Of a stretch of 64,000 nucleotides of DNA, positions 17,447-29,076 are shown piece by piece. Positions within the stretch are counted from its first letter, which is position 1; every line of letters begins with the position of its first letter. The translations under genes were made by a program, and so were the position numbers. The notes beneath the pieces were generated by a model that saw only the letters and a list, made by a program, of their open reading frames with translations, had not been told where the DNA came from and did not search any database. Origin of the DNA: Luteimonas sp. MC1572 (lineage in GTDB: Bacteria; Pseudomonadota; Gammaproteobacteria; Xanthomonadales; Xanthomonadaceae); the NCBI RefSeq assembly GCF_016615815.1, contig NZ_CP067112.1, positions 1,240,001 through 1,304,000 on the forward strand, given 5' to 3'.

Positions 17447-18459
17447 TCCGCTCGCCGGCTCCTTGACGTTGCTGCCACCCGGCACACCAAAGGCAGCTGG
17501 CGGGACGGTTGCACTGTCGGACACCGAACTTTCGGCGCGCATCCGTGCGCTGCCACGGCAGTCGCTGGCCGCCGGGAGCGCAAAAGCGGATGTCGCTTGC
17601 CGGTGCCCAGCACAAGCTGGCGCTCGTCATGGTGGACGGGCAGCTGCTGCAGCCCGTCGGGTCGGAGGCGTCGACGTACATTCTGAAGCCGGACCACCCG
17701 GAAGCCGATTACCCGCATAGCGTTGCGAACGAGTCGTTCGTGATGCAGCTGGCCAGGCGGATGGGACTGGATGTGCCGCGGGTCGAGCGCCGTTACGTGC
17801 CCGAGCCGGTCTATCTGATCGAGCGCTTCGACCGCGCGGTGTCAGGCGAGGGCGTGCAACGGCTGCACGCGATCGACGCTTGCCAGTTGCTCAACCTCGA
17901 TCGCCAGTTCAAGTACCAGCAGGGCAGCATCGAAGTGCTGGCCCGGATCTCGGGTCTGTGCCGGGCCCGGTTGCAGACGCGCTGGCGGCTCTTCGACTGG
18001 CTGGTTTTCAATCTGCTGACGGGCAACAGCGATGCCCACCTCAAGAATATCAGCTTCCTGATTGGTCACGGGGGTGTGGCCTTGGCTCCGCACTACGACC
18101 TGCTCAGCACGGTGTGCTACGAGTCCCCGGCCTACGACCGGGAGGGGTGGCCTTCGCAGTCCACGTTGGCTTGGCCGGTCCTGGGTGTCACGAAGTTCGC
18201 CGACTTGGACTTTCCCTTGGTGGTGCAGGCCGGCATGGGGATCGGGCTCACGGAAAAGCGCGCCCGGGATCAACTGGTGTGGATGCGGGATCGCATCATG
18301 GACCAGGCGGAGGCGCTGTTGTTGGCAGTCGAAGTGGAAAACGCCCGACTCCCCACGGATGTGCACATCGGGCCCACGCTTGCCGGCGAAGCCCGTTGCC
18401 TGCGCACGATCACCTACACGGTGATCCAGGAGATGGTGCGACGGTTGGCCCCCGGCTGA
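17447..18459 (+). pseudogene. hipA: hipA-type toxin kinase, truncated and frameshifted
   Basis: The first piece (about 17450-17575, frame 3) reads AGSLTLLPPGTP and ALSDTELSARIRAL, the part of HipA just before the kinase core. The frame then changes near GGGAGCGCAAAAGCGG (about 17575-17590) and continues as RMSLAGAQHKLAL, with the ATP-binding Lys, then LLTGNSDAHLKNISF (catalytic Asp) and HYDLLSTV (metal Asp). So the kinase domain is largely intact but the N-terminal subdomain is lost to the IS3 junction, and no hipB antitoxin remains. HipA kinases phosphorylate glutamyl-tRNA synthetase. A shortened product from ATG 17587 is possible but would lack the N-terminal subdomain; I treat it as a pseudogene. 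Confidence 0.8.
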
Positions 18460-18513
18460 CCGCTCAAGCCACCGCAAGCTCGATCCGCATGGCGCGCGAG
18501 ATAGCCGCAGCCC

Positions 18514-19950
18514 TCAAGGTTGTGAATCGTCCGACCTGCTTCCGGACAGCTGCGTAAATGCAGCGAGCGCATCCCGCCGGCTCTCCGCCAGATCCACGAT
18601 CGGCCGCCGCGGGTACGCCAGCGCCGCTTCCCGTCCCGCCACCTCCCACGGCGCATGCCGCCCCTTCGCCGGCAATCCCCGCAACTCCGGCACCCACTGC
18701 GCGATGTACTCGCCCTTGGGGTCGAACTTCTGCGCTTGCAGCACCGGATTGAACACGCGGAAGTAGGGCGCGGCATCCACGCCGGTACCCGCCACCCACT
18801 GCCAGCCGAGCGTGTTGTTGGCGAGGTCGGCATCGACCAGGGTGTCCCAGAACCAGCGGGCGCCGTGGCGCCAGTGGATGCGCAGGTTCTTGGTGAGGAA
18901 GCTGGCGACGATCATGCGCACGCGGTTGTGCATCCAGCCGGTGGCCCAGAGCTCGCGCATGCCGGCATCGATGATCGGCACGCCGGTGCGGCCGCGTTGC
19001 CAGTCACGCAACAGGTCGGGCGCGGGTTCGGCCCAGGCGAAGTCGGCGAAGCGCGGGTTGAAGTCGGTATCGGGGGTGTGCGGAAAGTGGTGCAGCACGT
19101 GGTGCGCGAACTCGCGCCAGCCGAGCTCGCGCACGTAGGCGGCGCGTTCGTCTTCGGGGCCGGCGTTGGCGAGCGCGTCGGCGATGCGCCAGGGGGCGAT
19201 CTCGCCGAAGTGCAGGTGCGGCGACATGCGTGAGGTGAGCGAGCGGTCGGGGCGGTCGCGGCCGTCGCGGTAGTCGTGCAGGCCTTCGCTGGCGAAGGTG
19301 CGTAGCGCGGCATCGGCGCCGTGCTCGCCGGGATTCCATGTGTCCCAGAAGCCGGCATCCCAGCGCGGCGATGGCTGCAGGCCGAGGGAGTCGAGGGTGA
19401 CTTCGCCGGGCAGCGCGTCGTCGAACGATGGAAGCTGATCCGGCGCGTCCAGCAGGCGCGGCGGATTCCAGTTGGCGAGCGCGGCTTTCCAGTACGGGGT
19501 GAACACGCGGTACGGATCGCCGAGGCGGGTTTCCACCTGCCAGGGTTCGAAGAGCAGGCTGCCGTTGTACGCGTCCGCGCGCAGGCCGGCACGACGCAAC
19601 TCGCGGCGCACGTGGGTGTCGCGCGCGTCGATCGCGGGCTCGTGGCGGCGGTTCCAGAACACCGCGGACGCCCCGGAGGAGGCGGCCGCGGCCAGCAGCG
19701 AGGGGAGGGTATCGCTGCAAAACACATGCAGGCGCGAGCCACGCTCGCGGAGCTGTCCATCAAGTGCGACGAGAGCGCGGTGGCGCCATGCATCCGACGC
19801 CGCGCCGGGCGTCCACGCGCCTTCCTCATGTGGCGCGTGGACGTACACCGGCACCGGGGTGAGCCCGGTGCCCAGCGCGGCCTGCAGGGCCGGGTTGTCC
19901 CGCAGGCGCAGGTCGTTGCGGAACCAGACCAGCGCTGCGGGGGCTGGCAT
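18514..19950 (-). CDS. phrB: deoxyribodipyrimidine photolyase
   Basis: 478 residues from MPAPAALVWFRNDLRL; this start overlaps the stop of the DUF378 gene by one base (TGATG) and fits the family. The N-terminal antenna domain begins at once, and the C-terminal FAD domain has GVPIIDAGMREL, GWMHNR, WWD-like LVDADLANNTLGWQW and GTGVDAAPYFRVFNP, all hallmarks of class I CPD photolyases. It repairs cyclobutane pyrimidine dimers in DNA using blue light. Length is normal. It is the last gene of the fasciclin-DUF378-phrB operon, opposite the cobalamin-type MerR regulator, so light control is likely. Confidence 0.95.
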   Translation of the reverse strand: MPAPAALVWFRNDLRLRDNPALQAALGTGLTPVPVYVHAPHEEGAWTPGAASDAWRHRALVALDGQLRERGSRLHVFCSDTLPSLLAAAASSGASAVFWNRRHEPAIDARDTHVRRELRRAGLRADAYNGSLLFEPWQVETRLGDPYRVFTPYWKAALANWNPPRLLDAPDQLPSFDDALPGEVTLDSLGLQPSPRWDAGFWDTWNPGEHGADAALRTFASEGLHDYRDGRDRPDRSLTSRMSPHLHFGEIAPWRIADALANAGPEDERAAYVRELGWREFAHHVLHHFPHTPDTDFNPRFADFAWAEPAPDLLRDWQRGRTGVPIIDAGMRELWATGWMHNRVRMIVASFLTKNLRIHWRHGARWFWDTLVDADLANNTLGWQWVAGTGVDAAPYFRVFNPVLQAQKFDPKGEYIAQWVPELRGLPAKGRHAPWEVAGREAALAYPRRPIVDLAESRRDALAAFTQLSGSRSDDSQP

Positions 19951-20180
19951 CAGCGGCGCATCTCCGCGCGGCCGTCGTCGGTGGCGACGCTTGCCTGCAT
20001 CAGCGGCAGGATCTGCCACAGCGCGGACAGGCCGACCAGCACATACACCAGCCGCGCCAGCATGGCGTCCTGGCCGCCGAAGAGGGTCGCCACCAGGTCG
20101 AATTGGGCTGCGCCCACCAGGCCCCAGTTGATGCCGCCTACGATCACCAGCGCGAGTGTCACGATGTTGAGGACTTTCAT
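19950..20180 (-). CDS. DUF378 membrane protein
   Basis: 76 residues from MKVLNIVTL (an in-frame ATG further upstream would overlap the fasciclin gene and is less likely). Two transmembrane helices: LNIVTLALVIVGGINWGLVG and a second near 45-63. The GGINWGLVG signature is characteristic of the DUF378 (YuzA-like) family, whose function is unknown. It lies 35 bases after the fasciclin gene and overlaps phrB by one base. In several proteobacteria such genes accompany light- or stress-responsive photolyase loci, which fits here. Confidence 0.85.
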   Translation of the reverse strand: MKVLNIVTLALVIVGGINWGLVGAAQFDLVATLFGGQDAMLARLVYVLVGLSALWQILPLMQASVATDDGRAEMRR

Positions 20181-20215
20181 GGTTGTCTCCAGGTTGCTCG
20201 GGGCAGGGGTGGCGA

Positions 20216-20761
20216 TCAACCGCCGGGCATCAGGACCTTGTCGATGACATGGATGACGCCGTTGGTGGCGTTGACGTCGGCCTTGACGACCTTGGCGCCA
20301 TCGATCGTGACGCCACCGTTGGCGGCGGCGATGTCGACCGAATCGCCATTGACGGTGGCCGCCGTGTCCAGGCCGGACACGCGCGCGGCGGGGTAGCGGC
20401 CGGGGACCACGTGGTAGGTGAGGATGGCGACCAGCTTGGCCTTGTTCTCGGGCTTGAGCAGTTCGTCGACGGTGCCGGCCGGCAGCGCGGCGAACGCGGC
20501 ATCGGTAGGCGCGAACACGGTGAACGGGCCCTTGCCCTTGAGCGTGTCAACGAGATCCGCGGCGGTGAGGGCCGCGGCCAGGGTCTTGAACTGGCCGGCG
20601 GCAACCGCGGTGTCGACGATGTCGGCCTGGGCCTGCGCGGGCTTGGCGGCGGCGGTGCCGCTGGAGCCGGCGAAGGCCAGCGGCGCGGACAGGCCGAGGG
20701 CGAGGGCGACGGTCAGGGTGCGGAGGGTGGACGCCTGGCGGATGGAGTTGGTGCTGGTCAT
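20216..20761 (-). CDS. secreted fasciclin-domain protein
   Basis: 181 residues from ATG 20761. A signal peptide ([18 protein letters not shown]) is followed by one fasciclin/FAS1 domain: [45 protein letters not shown] and a closing [12 protein letters not shown]. The longer frame upstream crosses the regulatory region and has no family similarity. FAS1 proteins are extracytoplasmic and often involved in adhesion; in bacteria the role is mostly unknown. First gene of the operon with DUF378 and photolyase. The promoter faces the MerR gene across 97 bases that hold the TGTACA motifs. Confidence 0.9.
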   Translation of the reverse strand: MTSTNSIRQASTLRTLTVALALGLSAPLAFAGSSGTAAAKPAQAQADIVDTAVAAGQFKTLAAALTAADLVDTLKGKGPFTVFAPTDAAFAALPAGTVDELLKPENKAKLVAILTYHVVPGRYPAARVSGLDTAATVNGDSVDIAAANGGVTIDGAKVVKADVNATNGVIHVIDKVLMPGG

Positions 20762-20817
20762 CGGAGATGTCCTTGTTGGGGTGTGGCGCCAGTGTCCGCA
20801 ACAGGCCGTTAATCGGT

Positions 20818-20849
20818 TGTACAAGCCAAGGCTGTACATGTGTTGTACA
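20818..20849. promoter_or_regulatory. three TGTACA motifs between merR and photolyase operon
   Basis: Three identical palindromic hexamers TGTACA at 20818-20823, 20833-20838 and 20844-20849, with spacers of 9 and 5 bases, immediately upstream of the MerR start (20859). Repeats of one hexamer in a 97-base divergent intergenic region are the expected layout of an operator for the adjacent regulator. As I recall, TGTACA-like half-sites occur in operators of LitR/CarH proteins, but I cannot verify that here. Confidence 0.7.
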
Positions 20850-20858
20850 TTGCGTGGC

Positions 20859-21728
20859 ATGTTCCCCGTCAAGGCCGCCGCCGAGCTCAGCGGGCTCACC
20901 CCCGAAACCCTGCGAGCGTGGGAGCGCCGCCACGCGGCCGTGCTGCCGCACCGCGACGAAAAGGGCCGGCGCCTGTACGACGGCGCGATGGTGGAGCGCC
21001 TCACGCGCCTGCACCGGCTGACCGACCGCGGCCATCCGATCCGCGACCTTGCCGCGCTCGACGACGCTGCGCTCGACCAGTTGCTCGAAGAGGGCCGACA
21101 CGCGGGCTACGGCGGCGTGGAAACGCTGCCCGAACGCATGCTCGATGCGATCGCCGACTACCAGGTGGATGTGTTCGACCGTGACCTGGCGGTGGCCATC
21201 ACCACGCTGCCGCTGCCGGTGCTGATGGCGCGCGTGGTCACGCCGTTGCTGCGCGAAGTGGGCGTGCGCTGGTCCGACGGGCGCCTGGCCATTGCGCAGG
21301 AAAGGCTGGTGAGCAGCATGTTGCGCGCACGCCTGCTGTCGGTGCTCAACCAGCAGCCGCGCGGCGGCCGACCGCGCGTGCTGTTCGCCACGCTGCCGGG
21401 CGAGCGCCACGAGCTGGGCCTGATCGGTGCGGCGCTGCATGCGTACGAGGCCGGCGCGCCCGTGCTGTACCTGGGCACCGAGTTGCCCGCGCGCGAGCTG
21501 GCGCGCGTGGCGGAGCGCCTGGGCGCGGCGGCGGTGGCGATCAGCTCGGTCGATCCGGGCCAGGCACGCACCGCTCTGCACGAACTGCAGACGCTGCACG
21601 ACGCGCTGCCGCCAGGCGTGGCGATCTGCGTGGGCGGTGCGAATGCCCGCTACCTCGCCGAGGCGCTGGGCATCGCGCGGGTGCGAGCGGTGAGCGATGC
21701 GACGGAGCTGGCTCGCCACGCGGTGTGA
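20859..21728 (+). CDS. MerR-type regulator with cobalamin-binding domain (CarH/LitR-like)
   Basis: 289 residues from ATG 20859. Residues 1-70 are a MerR helix-turn-helix ([17 protein letters not shown]). The middle helical bundle carries W138 with x9 then E148, and the C-terminal Rossmann-like domain has ERHELG (E182-H184-G187), the E/D-x-H-x-x-G cobalamin motif. In CarH the cap motif is W-x9-E-H; here it is E-R. CarH/LitR proteins bind adenosylcobalamin in the dark and repress, and are released by light. The regulator is divergent from a photolyase operon and close to TGTACA repeats, so light-controlled repression of that operon and itself is the likely role. Confidence 0.88.
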   Translation: MFPVKAAAELSGLTPETLRAWERRHAAVLPHRDEKGRRLYDGAMVERLTRLHRLTDRGHPIRDLAALDDAALDQLLEEGRHAGYGGVETLPERMLDAIADYQVDVFDRDLAVAITTLPLPVLMARVVTPLLREVGVRWSDGRLAIAQERLVSSMLRARLLSVLNQQPRGGRPRVLFATLPGERHELGLIGAALHAYEAGAPVLYLGTELPARELARVAERLGAAAVAISSVDPGQARTALHELQTLHDALPPGVAICVGGANARYLAEALGIARVRAVSDATELARHAV

Positions 21729-21870
21729 GCTGATCGCTGCCGTGATAGGGGGCGGCTATCGAATGCGCCCGCTCAATTCATTGGTATTCAGGTCCACGCC
21801 GGGGCGATGATCGTCTGCACCCGCGCTGCGGCGCTTGCAGCGATTCCTCCAAGCAAAAGGACCCAGCCAG

Positions 21871-23370
21871 ATGAGCAATCCAGCCGACAAGGCGCACCCG
21901 CCCTCCACCACCGGCGCAGGCGCGCCCGCCGTGAGCGACCGCAACTCGCTGACCATCGGGCCGGACGGTCCGATCGTGCTGCACGACGTGCACTTCCTCG
22001 AGCAGATGGCGCACTTCAACCGCGAGAAGGTGCCGGAGCGCCAGCCGCACGCGAAGGGCGCGGGCGCGTTCGGCACGTTCGAGACCACGCAGGACGTGTC
22101 GCGCTACACCAAGGCCGCGCTGTTCCAGCCGGGCGCGAAGACCGAGCTGCTGATCCGCTTTTCCACCGTGGCCGGCGAGATGGGCAGCCCGGACACCTGG
22201 CGCGACGTGCGCGGCTTCTCGCTGAAGTTCTATACCAGCGAGGGCAACTACGACCTGGTGGGCAACAACACGCCGGTGTTCTTCGTGCGCGACCCGATGA
22301 AGTTCCCGCACTTCATCCGCAGCCAGAAGCGCCTGCCCGATTCCGGCCTGCGCGACAACCACATGCAGTGGGACTTCTGGACCAACAACCCCGAGACCGC
22401 GCACCAGGTGACCTACCTGATGGGCCCGCGCGGCCTGCCGCGCACCTGGCGGCACATGAACGGTTACGGCTCGCATACCTACCTGTGGGTCAACGCGGCC
22501 GGCGAGAAGTCCTGGGTCAAGTACCACTTCCACACCCGCCAGGGCATGGGCTTCTTCAACAACGGCGAGGCCCGGGACATGGCCGGCGCCGACGCGGAAT
22601 TCCATCGCCGCGACCTGTTCAACGCCATCGCGCGCGGCGAGCACCCGCAGTGGGTGATGTCCGTGCAGGTGATGCCGTATGCGGATGCGAAGACCTACCG
22701 CATCAATCCCTTCGACCTGACCAAGGTGTGGCCGCACGCGGACTATCCGTTGATCGAGGTCGGCACCATGACGCTGGACCGCAACCCGGAGAACTTCTTC
22801 GCGCAGATCGAACAGGCGGCGTTCTCGCCGGGCAACACGGTGCCGGGCATCGGCCTGTCGCCCGACAAGATGCTGCTGGCGCGTTCGTTCGCCTACGCGG
22901 ATGCGCAGCGCAACCGCATCGGCACCAATTTCCACCAGCTGCCGGTGAACCAGCCGAAGGTGCCGGTGAACACCTACATGTTCGACGGGCAAATGGCCTA
23001 CCAGCACAGTGGCAGTGCGCCGGTATACGCGACCAACAGCGGCGGTCGCGCGTGGTCTGACGAGACCGGCGCGGTCGACAACGGCTGGGAGGCCGACGGC
23101 ACGATGGTGCGCAGCGCCTACACCCTGCGAGCCGACGATGACGACTTCACCCAGCCGGGGATCCTGGTGCGCGAGGTGTTCAGCGATGCCGACCGCGACG
23201 GCCTGGTGGAAACGGTGTCCGGTGCGCTGCTGGGCGGCGTGCGCAGCCCGGTGCTGGAGCGCGCGTTCGCCTACTGGACGTCGATCGATGCCGACGTGGG
23301 CCGGCGCATCGAGGAGAAGGTGCGCGCCGGCAGCGCGCCGGAACCGGCGGCGGGCATGGGCGAAAGCTAG
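21871..23370 (+). CDS. monofunctional haem catalase
   Basis: 499 residues from ATG 21871, preceded by AAAAGG. Small-subunit catalase: catalytic His in [10 protein letters not shown], Asn in [10 protein letters not shown], and the haem-ligand Tyr in [15 protein letters not shown]-type clade 3 features (N-terminal [13 protein letters not shown]) are present. It converts hydrogen peroxide to water and oxygen in the cytoplasm. All active-site residues are intact. It stands alone with its own 140-base leader, in which I see no clear OxyR site. Genes of this family are called katA, katB or katE in different species; I do not choose one. Confidence 0.95.
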   Translation: MSNPADKAHPPSTTGAGAPAVSDRNSLTIGPDGPIVLHDVHFLEQMAHFNREKVPERQPHAKGAGAFGTFETTQDVSRYTKAALFQPGAKTELLIRFSTVAGEMGSPDTWRDVRGFSLKFYTSEGNYDLVGNNTPVFFVRDPMKFPHFIRSQKRLPDSGLRDNHMQWDFWTNNPETAHQVTYLMGPRGLPRTWRHMNGYGSHTYLWVNAAGEKSWVKYHFHTRQGMGFFNNGEARDMAGADAEFHRRDLFNAIARGEHPQWVMSVQVMPYADAKTYRINPFDLTKVWPHADYPLIEVGTMTLDRNPENFFAQIEQAAFSPGNTVPGIGLSPDKMLLARSFAYADAQRNRIGTNFHQLPVNQPKVPVNTYMFDGQMAYQHSGSAPVYATNSGGRAWSDETGAVDNGWEADGTMVRSAYTLRADDDDFTQPGILVREVFSDADRDGLVETVSGALLGGVRSPVLERAFAYWTSIDADVGRRIEEKVRAGSAPEPAAGMGES

Positions 23371-23443
23371 GCCGCACGGCGGCACAGCGAGGGGCGTGCA
23401 GGTGGGCGGGGGTTATCATTCCCCCTCCCACCGGAGCCCCTGC

Positions 23444-24454
23444 ATGAAAGTCCTCGTCACCGGCACTGCCGGCTTCATCGGCAGCCATGTCGCCCTCAAG
23501 CTCCTTGCGCGCGGCGACGAGGTCATCGGCTTCGACAGCCTCAACGACTACTACGACGTCAACCTGAAGAAGGCGCGCCTGGCGCGCTTCATGGACCACC
23601 CGGGCTACACCCACGTGCAGGCGGATCTGGCCGACCGTGCGGCGGTGGAAGACGTGTTCGCGAAGCACAAGCCACAGCGCGTGGTGAACCTGGCGGCGCA
23701 GGCAGGCGTGCGCTATGCGGCGGAAAACCCGCACGTGTACGTGGCCAGCAACGTCACCGGATTCCTGCACGTGCTGGAAGGTTGCCGCCACCACGGCGTG
23801 GAGCACCTGGTGTTCGCGTCCACGAGTTCGGTGTATGGCGCCAACCGCGCCATGCCGTTCAACGAGCACCAGGGCACCGAGCACCCGCTGACGCTGTACG
23901 CGGCCACCAAGAAGGCCAACGAGATGATGGCGCACTCGTATGCGCACCTCTACGGCACCGCTACCACCGGGCTGCGGTTCTTCACCGTGTACGGGCCGTG
24001 GGGCCGGCCGGACATGGCGTTGTTCCTGTTCACCCGCGCCATCCTTGCCGGCGAGCCGATCAAGGTCTTCAACAACGGCCACCACCGGCGCAGCTTCACC
24101 TACGTGGACGACATCGTGGAAGGCGTGGTGCGTGCGCTCGACCGCGTGCCCACCGTCGACGCTGCATGGAAGGGCGAGGCGCCGGATCCTGGCACCAGCG
24201 GCGTGGCGCCGTACCGCATCTACAACATCGGCAACGAAGAGCCGGTGGAACTGCTGCGCTACATCGAGGTGCTCGAGAAGTGCCTGGGCCGCAAGGCGGT
24301 GATGGAGCTGCTGCCGCTGCAGGCAGGCGACGTGCCCGATACCGAGGCCGACGTGTCCGCGCTGGTGGCCGACGTGGGTTACCGGCCGCAGGTGGGCGTG
24401 GAGGAAGGCGTGGCGAACTTCGTGCGCTGGTACCGCGAGTACCACGGCGCATGA
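23444..24454 (+). CDS. UDP-glucuronate 4-epimerase-like NAD-dependent epimerase
   Basis: 336 residues from ATG 23444. Extended short-chain dehydrogenase: NAD loop [24 protein letters not shown] after the second strand (typical of UDP-glucuronate epimerases), STSSVYG and the catalytic YAATK. It interconverts UDP-GlcA and UDP-GalA for lipopolysaccharide or capsule synthesis. Its stop overlaps the start of galE (ATGA), so both are made together. Confidence 0.9.
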   Translation: MKVLVTGTAGFIGSHVALKLLARGDEVIGFDSLNDYYDVNLKKARLARFMDHPGYTHVQADLADRAAVEDVFAKHKPQRVVNLAAQAGVRYAAENPHVYVASNVTGFLHVLEGCRHHGVEHLVFASTSSVYGANRAMPFNEHQGTEHPLTLYAATKKANEMMAHSYAHLYGTATTGLRFFTVYGPWGRPDMALFLFTRAILAGEPIKVFNNGHHRRSFTYVDDIVEGVVRALDRVPTVDAAWKGEAPDPGTSGVAPYRIYNIGNEEPVELLRYIEVLEKCLGRKAVMELLPLQAGDVPDTEADVSALVADVGYRPQVGVEEGVANFVRWYREYHGA

Positions 24455-25461
24455 AGATCCTGGTCTGCGGCGGCGCGGGCTACATCGGCAGCCACACCTG
24501 CGTGGCGCTGGCCGCGCGTGGCCACGATGCGGTGATCTACGACAACTTCTCCAACAGCGCGCGGATCGCCGTCGAGCGCATCGCCGAACTGGCCGAGCGC
24601 CCGGTGGCGCTGCTGGAGGGCGACATCCGCGACGCGGCGCAGCTTGCCGCGGCGTTGGAAGGCGTGGACGCCGTGATCCATTTCGCCGCGTTCAAGGCGG
24701 TGGGTGAGAGCTGCGAGCAGCCGCTGGCGTATTTCGAGAACAACATCGGCGGCAGCGTGACGCTCCTGCAGGCGATGGAAGCCGCGGGCGTGGCCAACCT
24801 GGTCTTCAGCTCGTCGGCCACCGTGTATGGCGACCCGGACAGCGTGCCGATCAACGAGGACGCGCCGCTACGCGTCACCAACCCCTACGGCCGCACCAAG
24901 CTGGTGGTGGAGGAGCTGATCGGCGACCTGTGCGCGGCACGGCCGGGCTTCAACGCGCTGCTGCTGCGTTACTTCAACCCGGTGGGCGCGCACCCCAGCG
25001 GGCGCATCGGCGAAGACCCCGGCGGCATCCCCAACAACCTGATGCCGTACATCAGCCAGGTGGCGGTGGGCGCGCGCGAATGCCTGAGCGTGTTCGGTGG
25101 CGACTATCCGACGCCCGACGGCACCGGCGTGCGCGACTACATCCACGTGATGGACCTCGCCGAGGCGCACGTGCGCGCGGTGGAGACGCTGCGCCCGGGC
25201 TTCGGCTGCCAGGCGGTGAACCTGGGCACGGGGCAGGGCGTGAGCGTGCTGGAACTCGTGCGCGCGTTCGAGGAAGCCTCGGGGCGCAAAGTGCCGTATC
25301 GGGTCATCGCGCGCCGCCCCGGTGACGTGGCCATGTGCTGGGCCGACCCGTCGCGTGCCGCTGAAGTGCTCGGCTGGCGTGCACGACTGGATCTGCAGCG
25401 CATGTGCGAGGACGCGTGGCGCTGGCAGTCGGCGAACCCCGCGGGCTATCGCTCCGCCTGA
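24451..25461 (+). CDS. galE: UDP-glucose 4-epimerase
   Basis: 336 residues, normal for GalE. NAD loop [39 protein letters not shown] catalytic pair, and [13 protein letters not shown], which is very conserved in GalE. It interconverts UDP-glucose and UDP-galactose. It is coupled to the upstream UDP-glucuronate epimerase by a four-base overlap; with the WecA-like transferase downstream this forms a surface-polysaccharide precursor group. Confidence 0.95.
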   Translation: MKILVCGGAGYIGSHTCVALAARGHDAVIYDNFSNSARIAVERIAELAERPVALLEGDIRDAAQLAAALEGVDAVIHFAAFKAVGESCEQPLAYFENNIGGSVTLLQAMEAAGVANLVFSSSATVYGDPDSVPINEDAPLRVTNPYGRTKLVVEELIGDLCAARPGFNALLLRYFNPVGAHPSGRIGEDPGGIPNNLMPYISQVAVGARECLSVFGGDYPTPDGTGVRDYIHVMDLAEAHVRAVETLRPGFGCQAVNLGTGQGVSVLELVRAFEEASGRKVPYRVIARRPGDVAMCWADPSRAAEVLGWRARLDLQRMCEDAWRWQSANPAGYRSA

Positions 25462-25740
25462 AGCGCTTCCTGAAGCGTGACCGTTGTCGCGTTATCAGCG
25501 GCGCGGGAAGCGCGCGACAGACGTCGGCCAGGTGCCTGTCATGACGCTGCGATGTGCACTGCACCATCATGTAAATGAACGGGTTGCGGTGTTTCTCGCG
25601 GACTGCCCGACTTTGTGATCGTTCAAGCCCCGCGCTCGCGCACGGCGGCGTAAAATGCAGTGCGGAAATATTGGCGCGGAAATTGCTTCTACTATTCCGC
25701 CACTGGAAGGTTGTAGCGCATCGGAGAGCGCAGTCGAGAC

Positions 25741-26889
25741 ATGGATTTTTTGATTGACACCGGATTGTTCCAGGGGATCGCTGCCGCGGCCCTGACTTGG
25801 CTGATGATGAAGGTGCTGCATCCCTTCGCACCCCGCCTGAACCTGCTGGACTTCCCCAAGGGCCGCAAGGACCACGCACACCCCACCGCGATCACCGGCG
25901 GGCTGGCAATGGCGGTGGCGTTCATCGCCGTGGTGCTGACCACGCTCGACGCGTATGCGATGGCATCGATGATCTCGTTCACCAGCGCCTCGGTGCTGCT
26001 GGTGGCCGTGGGCCTGTACGACGACCGCAACGACCTGCGCTGGTACTGGCGGATCCTGGCGCAGGTCATCGCGTCGCTGATCATGATCTACGGCGCCGGC
26101 GTGCGCGTGGAGCAGCTGGGGGCGGTATTCGGCATGGACGACCTGGCGCTGGGCTGGCTGTCAGTGCCGTTCACGGTGTTCGCGACCATCGGCATCATCA
26201 ACGCGATCAACATGATCGACGGCGCGGATGGCCTGGCCGGCCTGCTGGTGGCCGCGTGCCTGACCATGCTGGCGGCAGCGGCACTGTATGCCGGCAACAC
26301 CTGGCTGTCGCGGCTGGCACTGACGATCGCCGGCGCAGTGGGGGCGTTCCTGCTCTACAACATGCGCTTCCCGTGGCAGCCGCGCGCCAAGGCGTTCATG
26401 GGCAACGCCGGCAGCGCGTTCCTGGGCCTGGTGGTGGCGTGGGTGGTATTCCGCCTGACGCAGAACACCAGCCATCCGGTGAACCCTGTGCTGGCGCTGT
26501 GGCTGATCCCGGTGCCGGTGATGGATTGCCTGGTGCTGACCGTGCGCCGTTCGCGCGAAGGCCGTTCGCCGTTCTCGGCCGGCCGCGACCACATCCACCA
26601 CTTCATGCAGGACGGCGGCTTCGGCCCGACCCAGGCGGCGCTGTTGCTTGCGGCTTTCAGCGTGGCCTGCGGCCTGGCCGCGGGACAGGCGATGCGCCTG
26701 GACATCCCGCATCCGGTGATCCTGGCGATGTTCCTGCTGCTGTGCGCGGGCTGGTACTGGGTGAGTGCCGACCGCCTGCGCGCGCTGGCGTTCTTTGCCA
26801 CGCTGCGTCGATTACCCGTGTTCGGCATGCCGCCGCAGCGGCCAAAGCCGCGGCCGGGCGTGGACATCGTCGAGTCCGACGGCGCCTGA
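25741..26889 (+). CDS. undecaprenyl-phosphate sugar-1-phosphate transferase (WecA-like)
   Basis: 382 residues, about ten to eleven transmembrane helices. Family motifs: DDRNDLRW after the third helix, NMIDGADGLAG, FMGNAGSAFLG and the His-rich loop GRDHIHH. These are the Mg-binding and catalytic loops of the polyprenyl-phosphate GlcNAc-1-phosphate transferase family (WecA/MraY superfamily). It loads the first sugar phosphate on undecaprenyl phosphate at the inner membrane, starting O-antigen or exopolysaccharide synthesis. The exact sugar cannot be told. It has its own 279-base leader after galE, in which I see nothing specific. Confidence 0.88.
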   Translation: MDFLIDTGLFQGIAAAALTWLMMKVLHPFAPRLNLLDFPKGRKDHAHPTAITGGLAMAVAFIAVVLTTLDAYAMASMISFTSASVLLVAVGLYDDRNDLRWYWRILAQVIASLIMIYGAGVRVEQLGAVFGMDDLALGWLSVPFTVFATIGIINAINMIDGADGLAGLLVAACLTMLAAAALYAGNTWLSRLALTIAGAVGAFLLYNMRFPWQPRAKAFMGNAGSAFLGLVVAWVVFRLTQNTSHPVNPVLALWLIPVPVMDCLVLTVRRSREGRSPFSAGRDHIHHFMQDGGFGPTQAALLLAAFSVACGLAAGQAMRLDIPHPVILAMFLLLCAGWYWVSADRLRALAFFATLRRLPVFGMPPQRPKPRPGVDIVESDGA

Positions 26890-26991
26890 ACCCGGGCGCC
26901 TCGCGCCACTCGAACGCCACGCAAGGCCGTTGGCCGGCGCTTGCTGCGTTATGCCTGCTGGGGCCGCGCAACGCGTCCCGATGCTTGATCT

Positions 26992-27078
26992 GCCCGGGTG
27001 GCGAAACTGGTATACGCAAGCGACTTAAAATCGCTCGGCCGCAAGGCCATGCGGGTTCGATCCCCGCCCCGGGCACCA
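26992..27078 (+). tRNA. tRNA-Leu (anticodon TAA)
   Basis: The 87-base segment folds as a class II tRNA with a long variable arm. Acceptor GCCCGGG (26992-26998) pairs with CCCGGGC (27068-27074), the anticodon loop contains CTTAAAA with anticodon TAA, the T-loop is GGTTCGATCC, and CCA is encoded at 27076-27078. Confidence 0.95.
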
Positions 27079-27086
27079 CGCCAGCA

Positions 27087-29019
<1,933 letters not shown>

Positions 29020-29076
29020 CGCTGCAGGCCGCCGCGCCGCCGCGCCGCCGCGCCGCAGCGCGTGGCGCGCTACGCG

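Noticed and set aside
20418..20858. Upstream extension of the MerR gene
   Set aside because: It runs antisense through the fasciclin gene and across the operator; the HTH starts right after ATG 20859.
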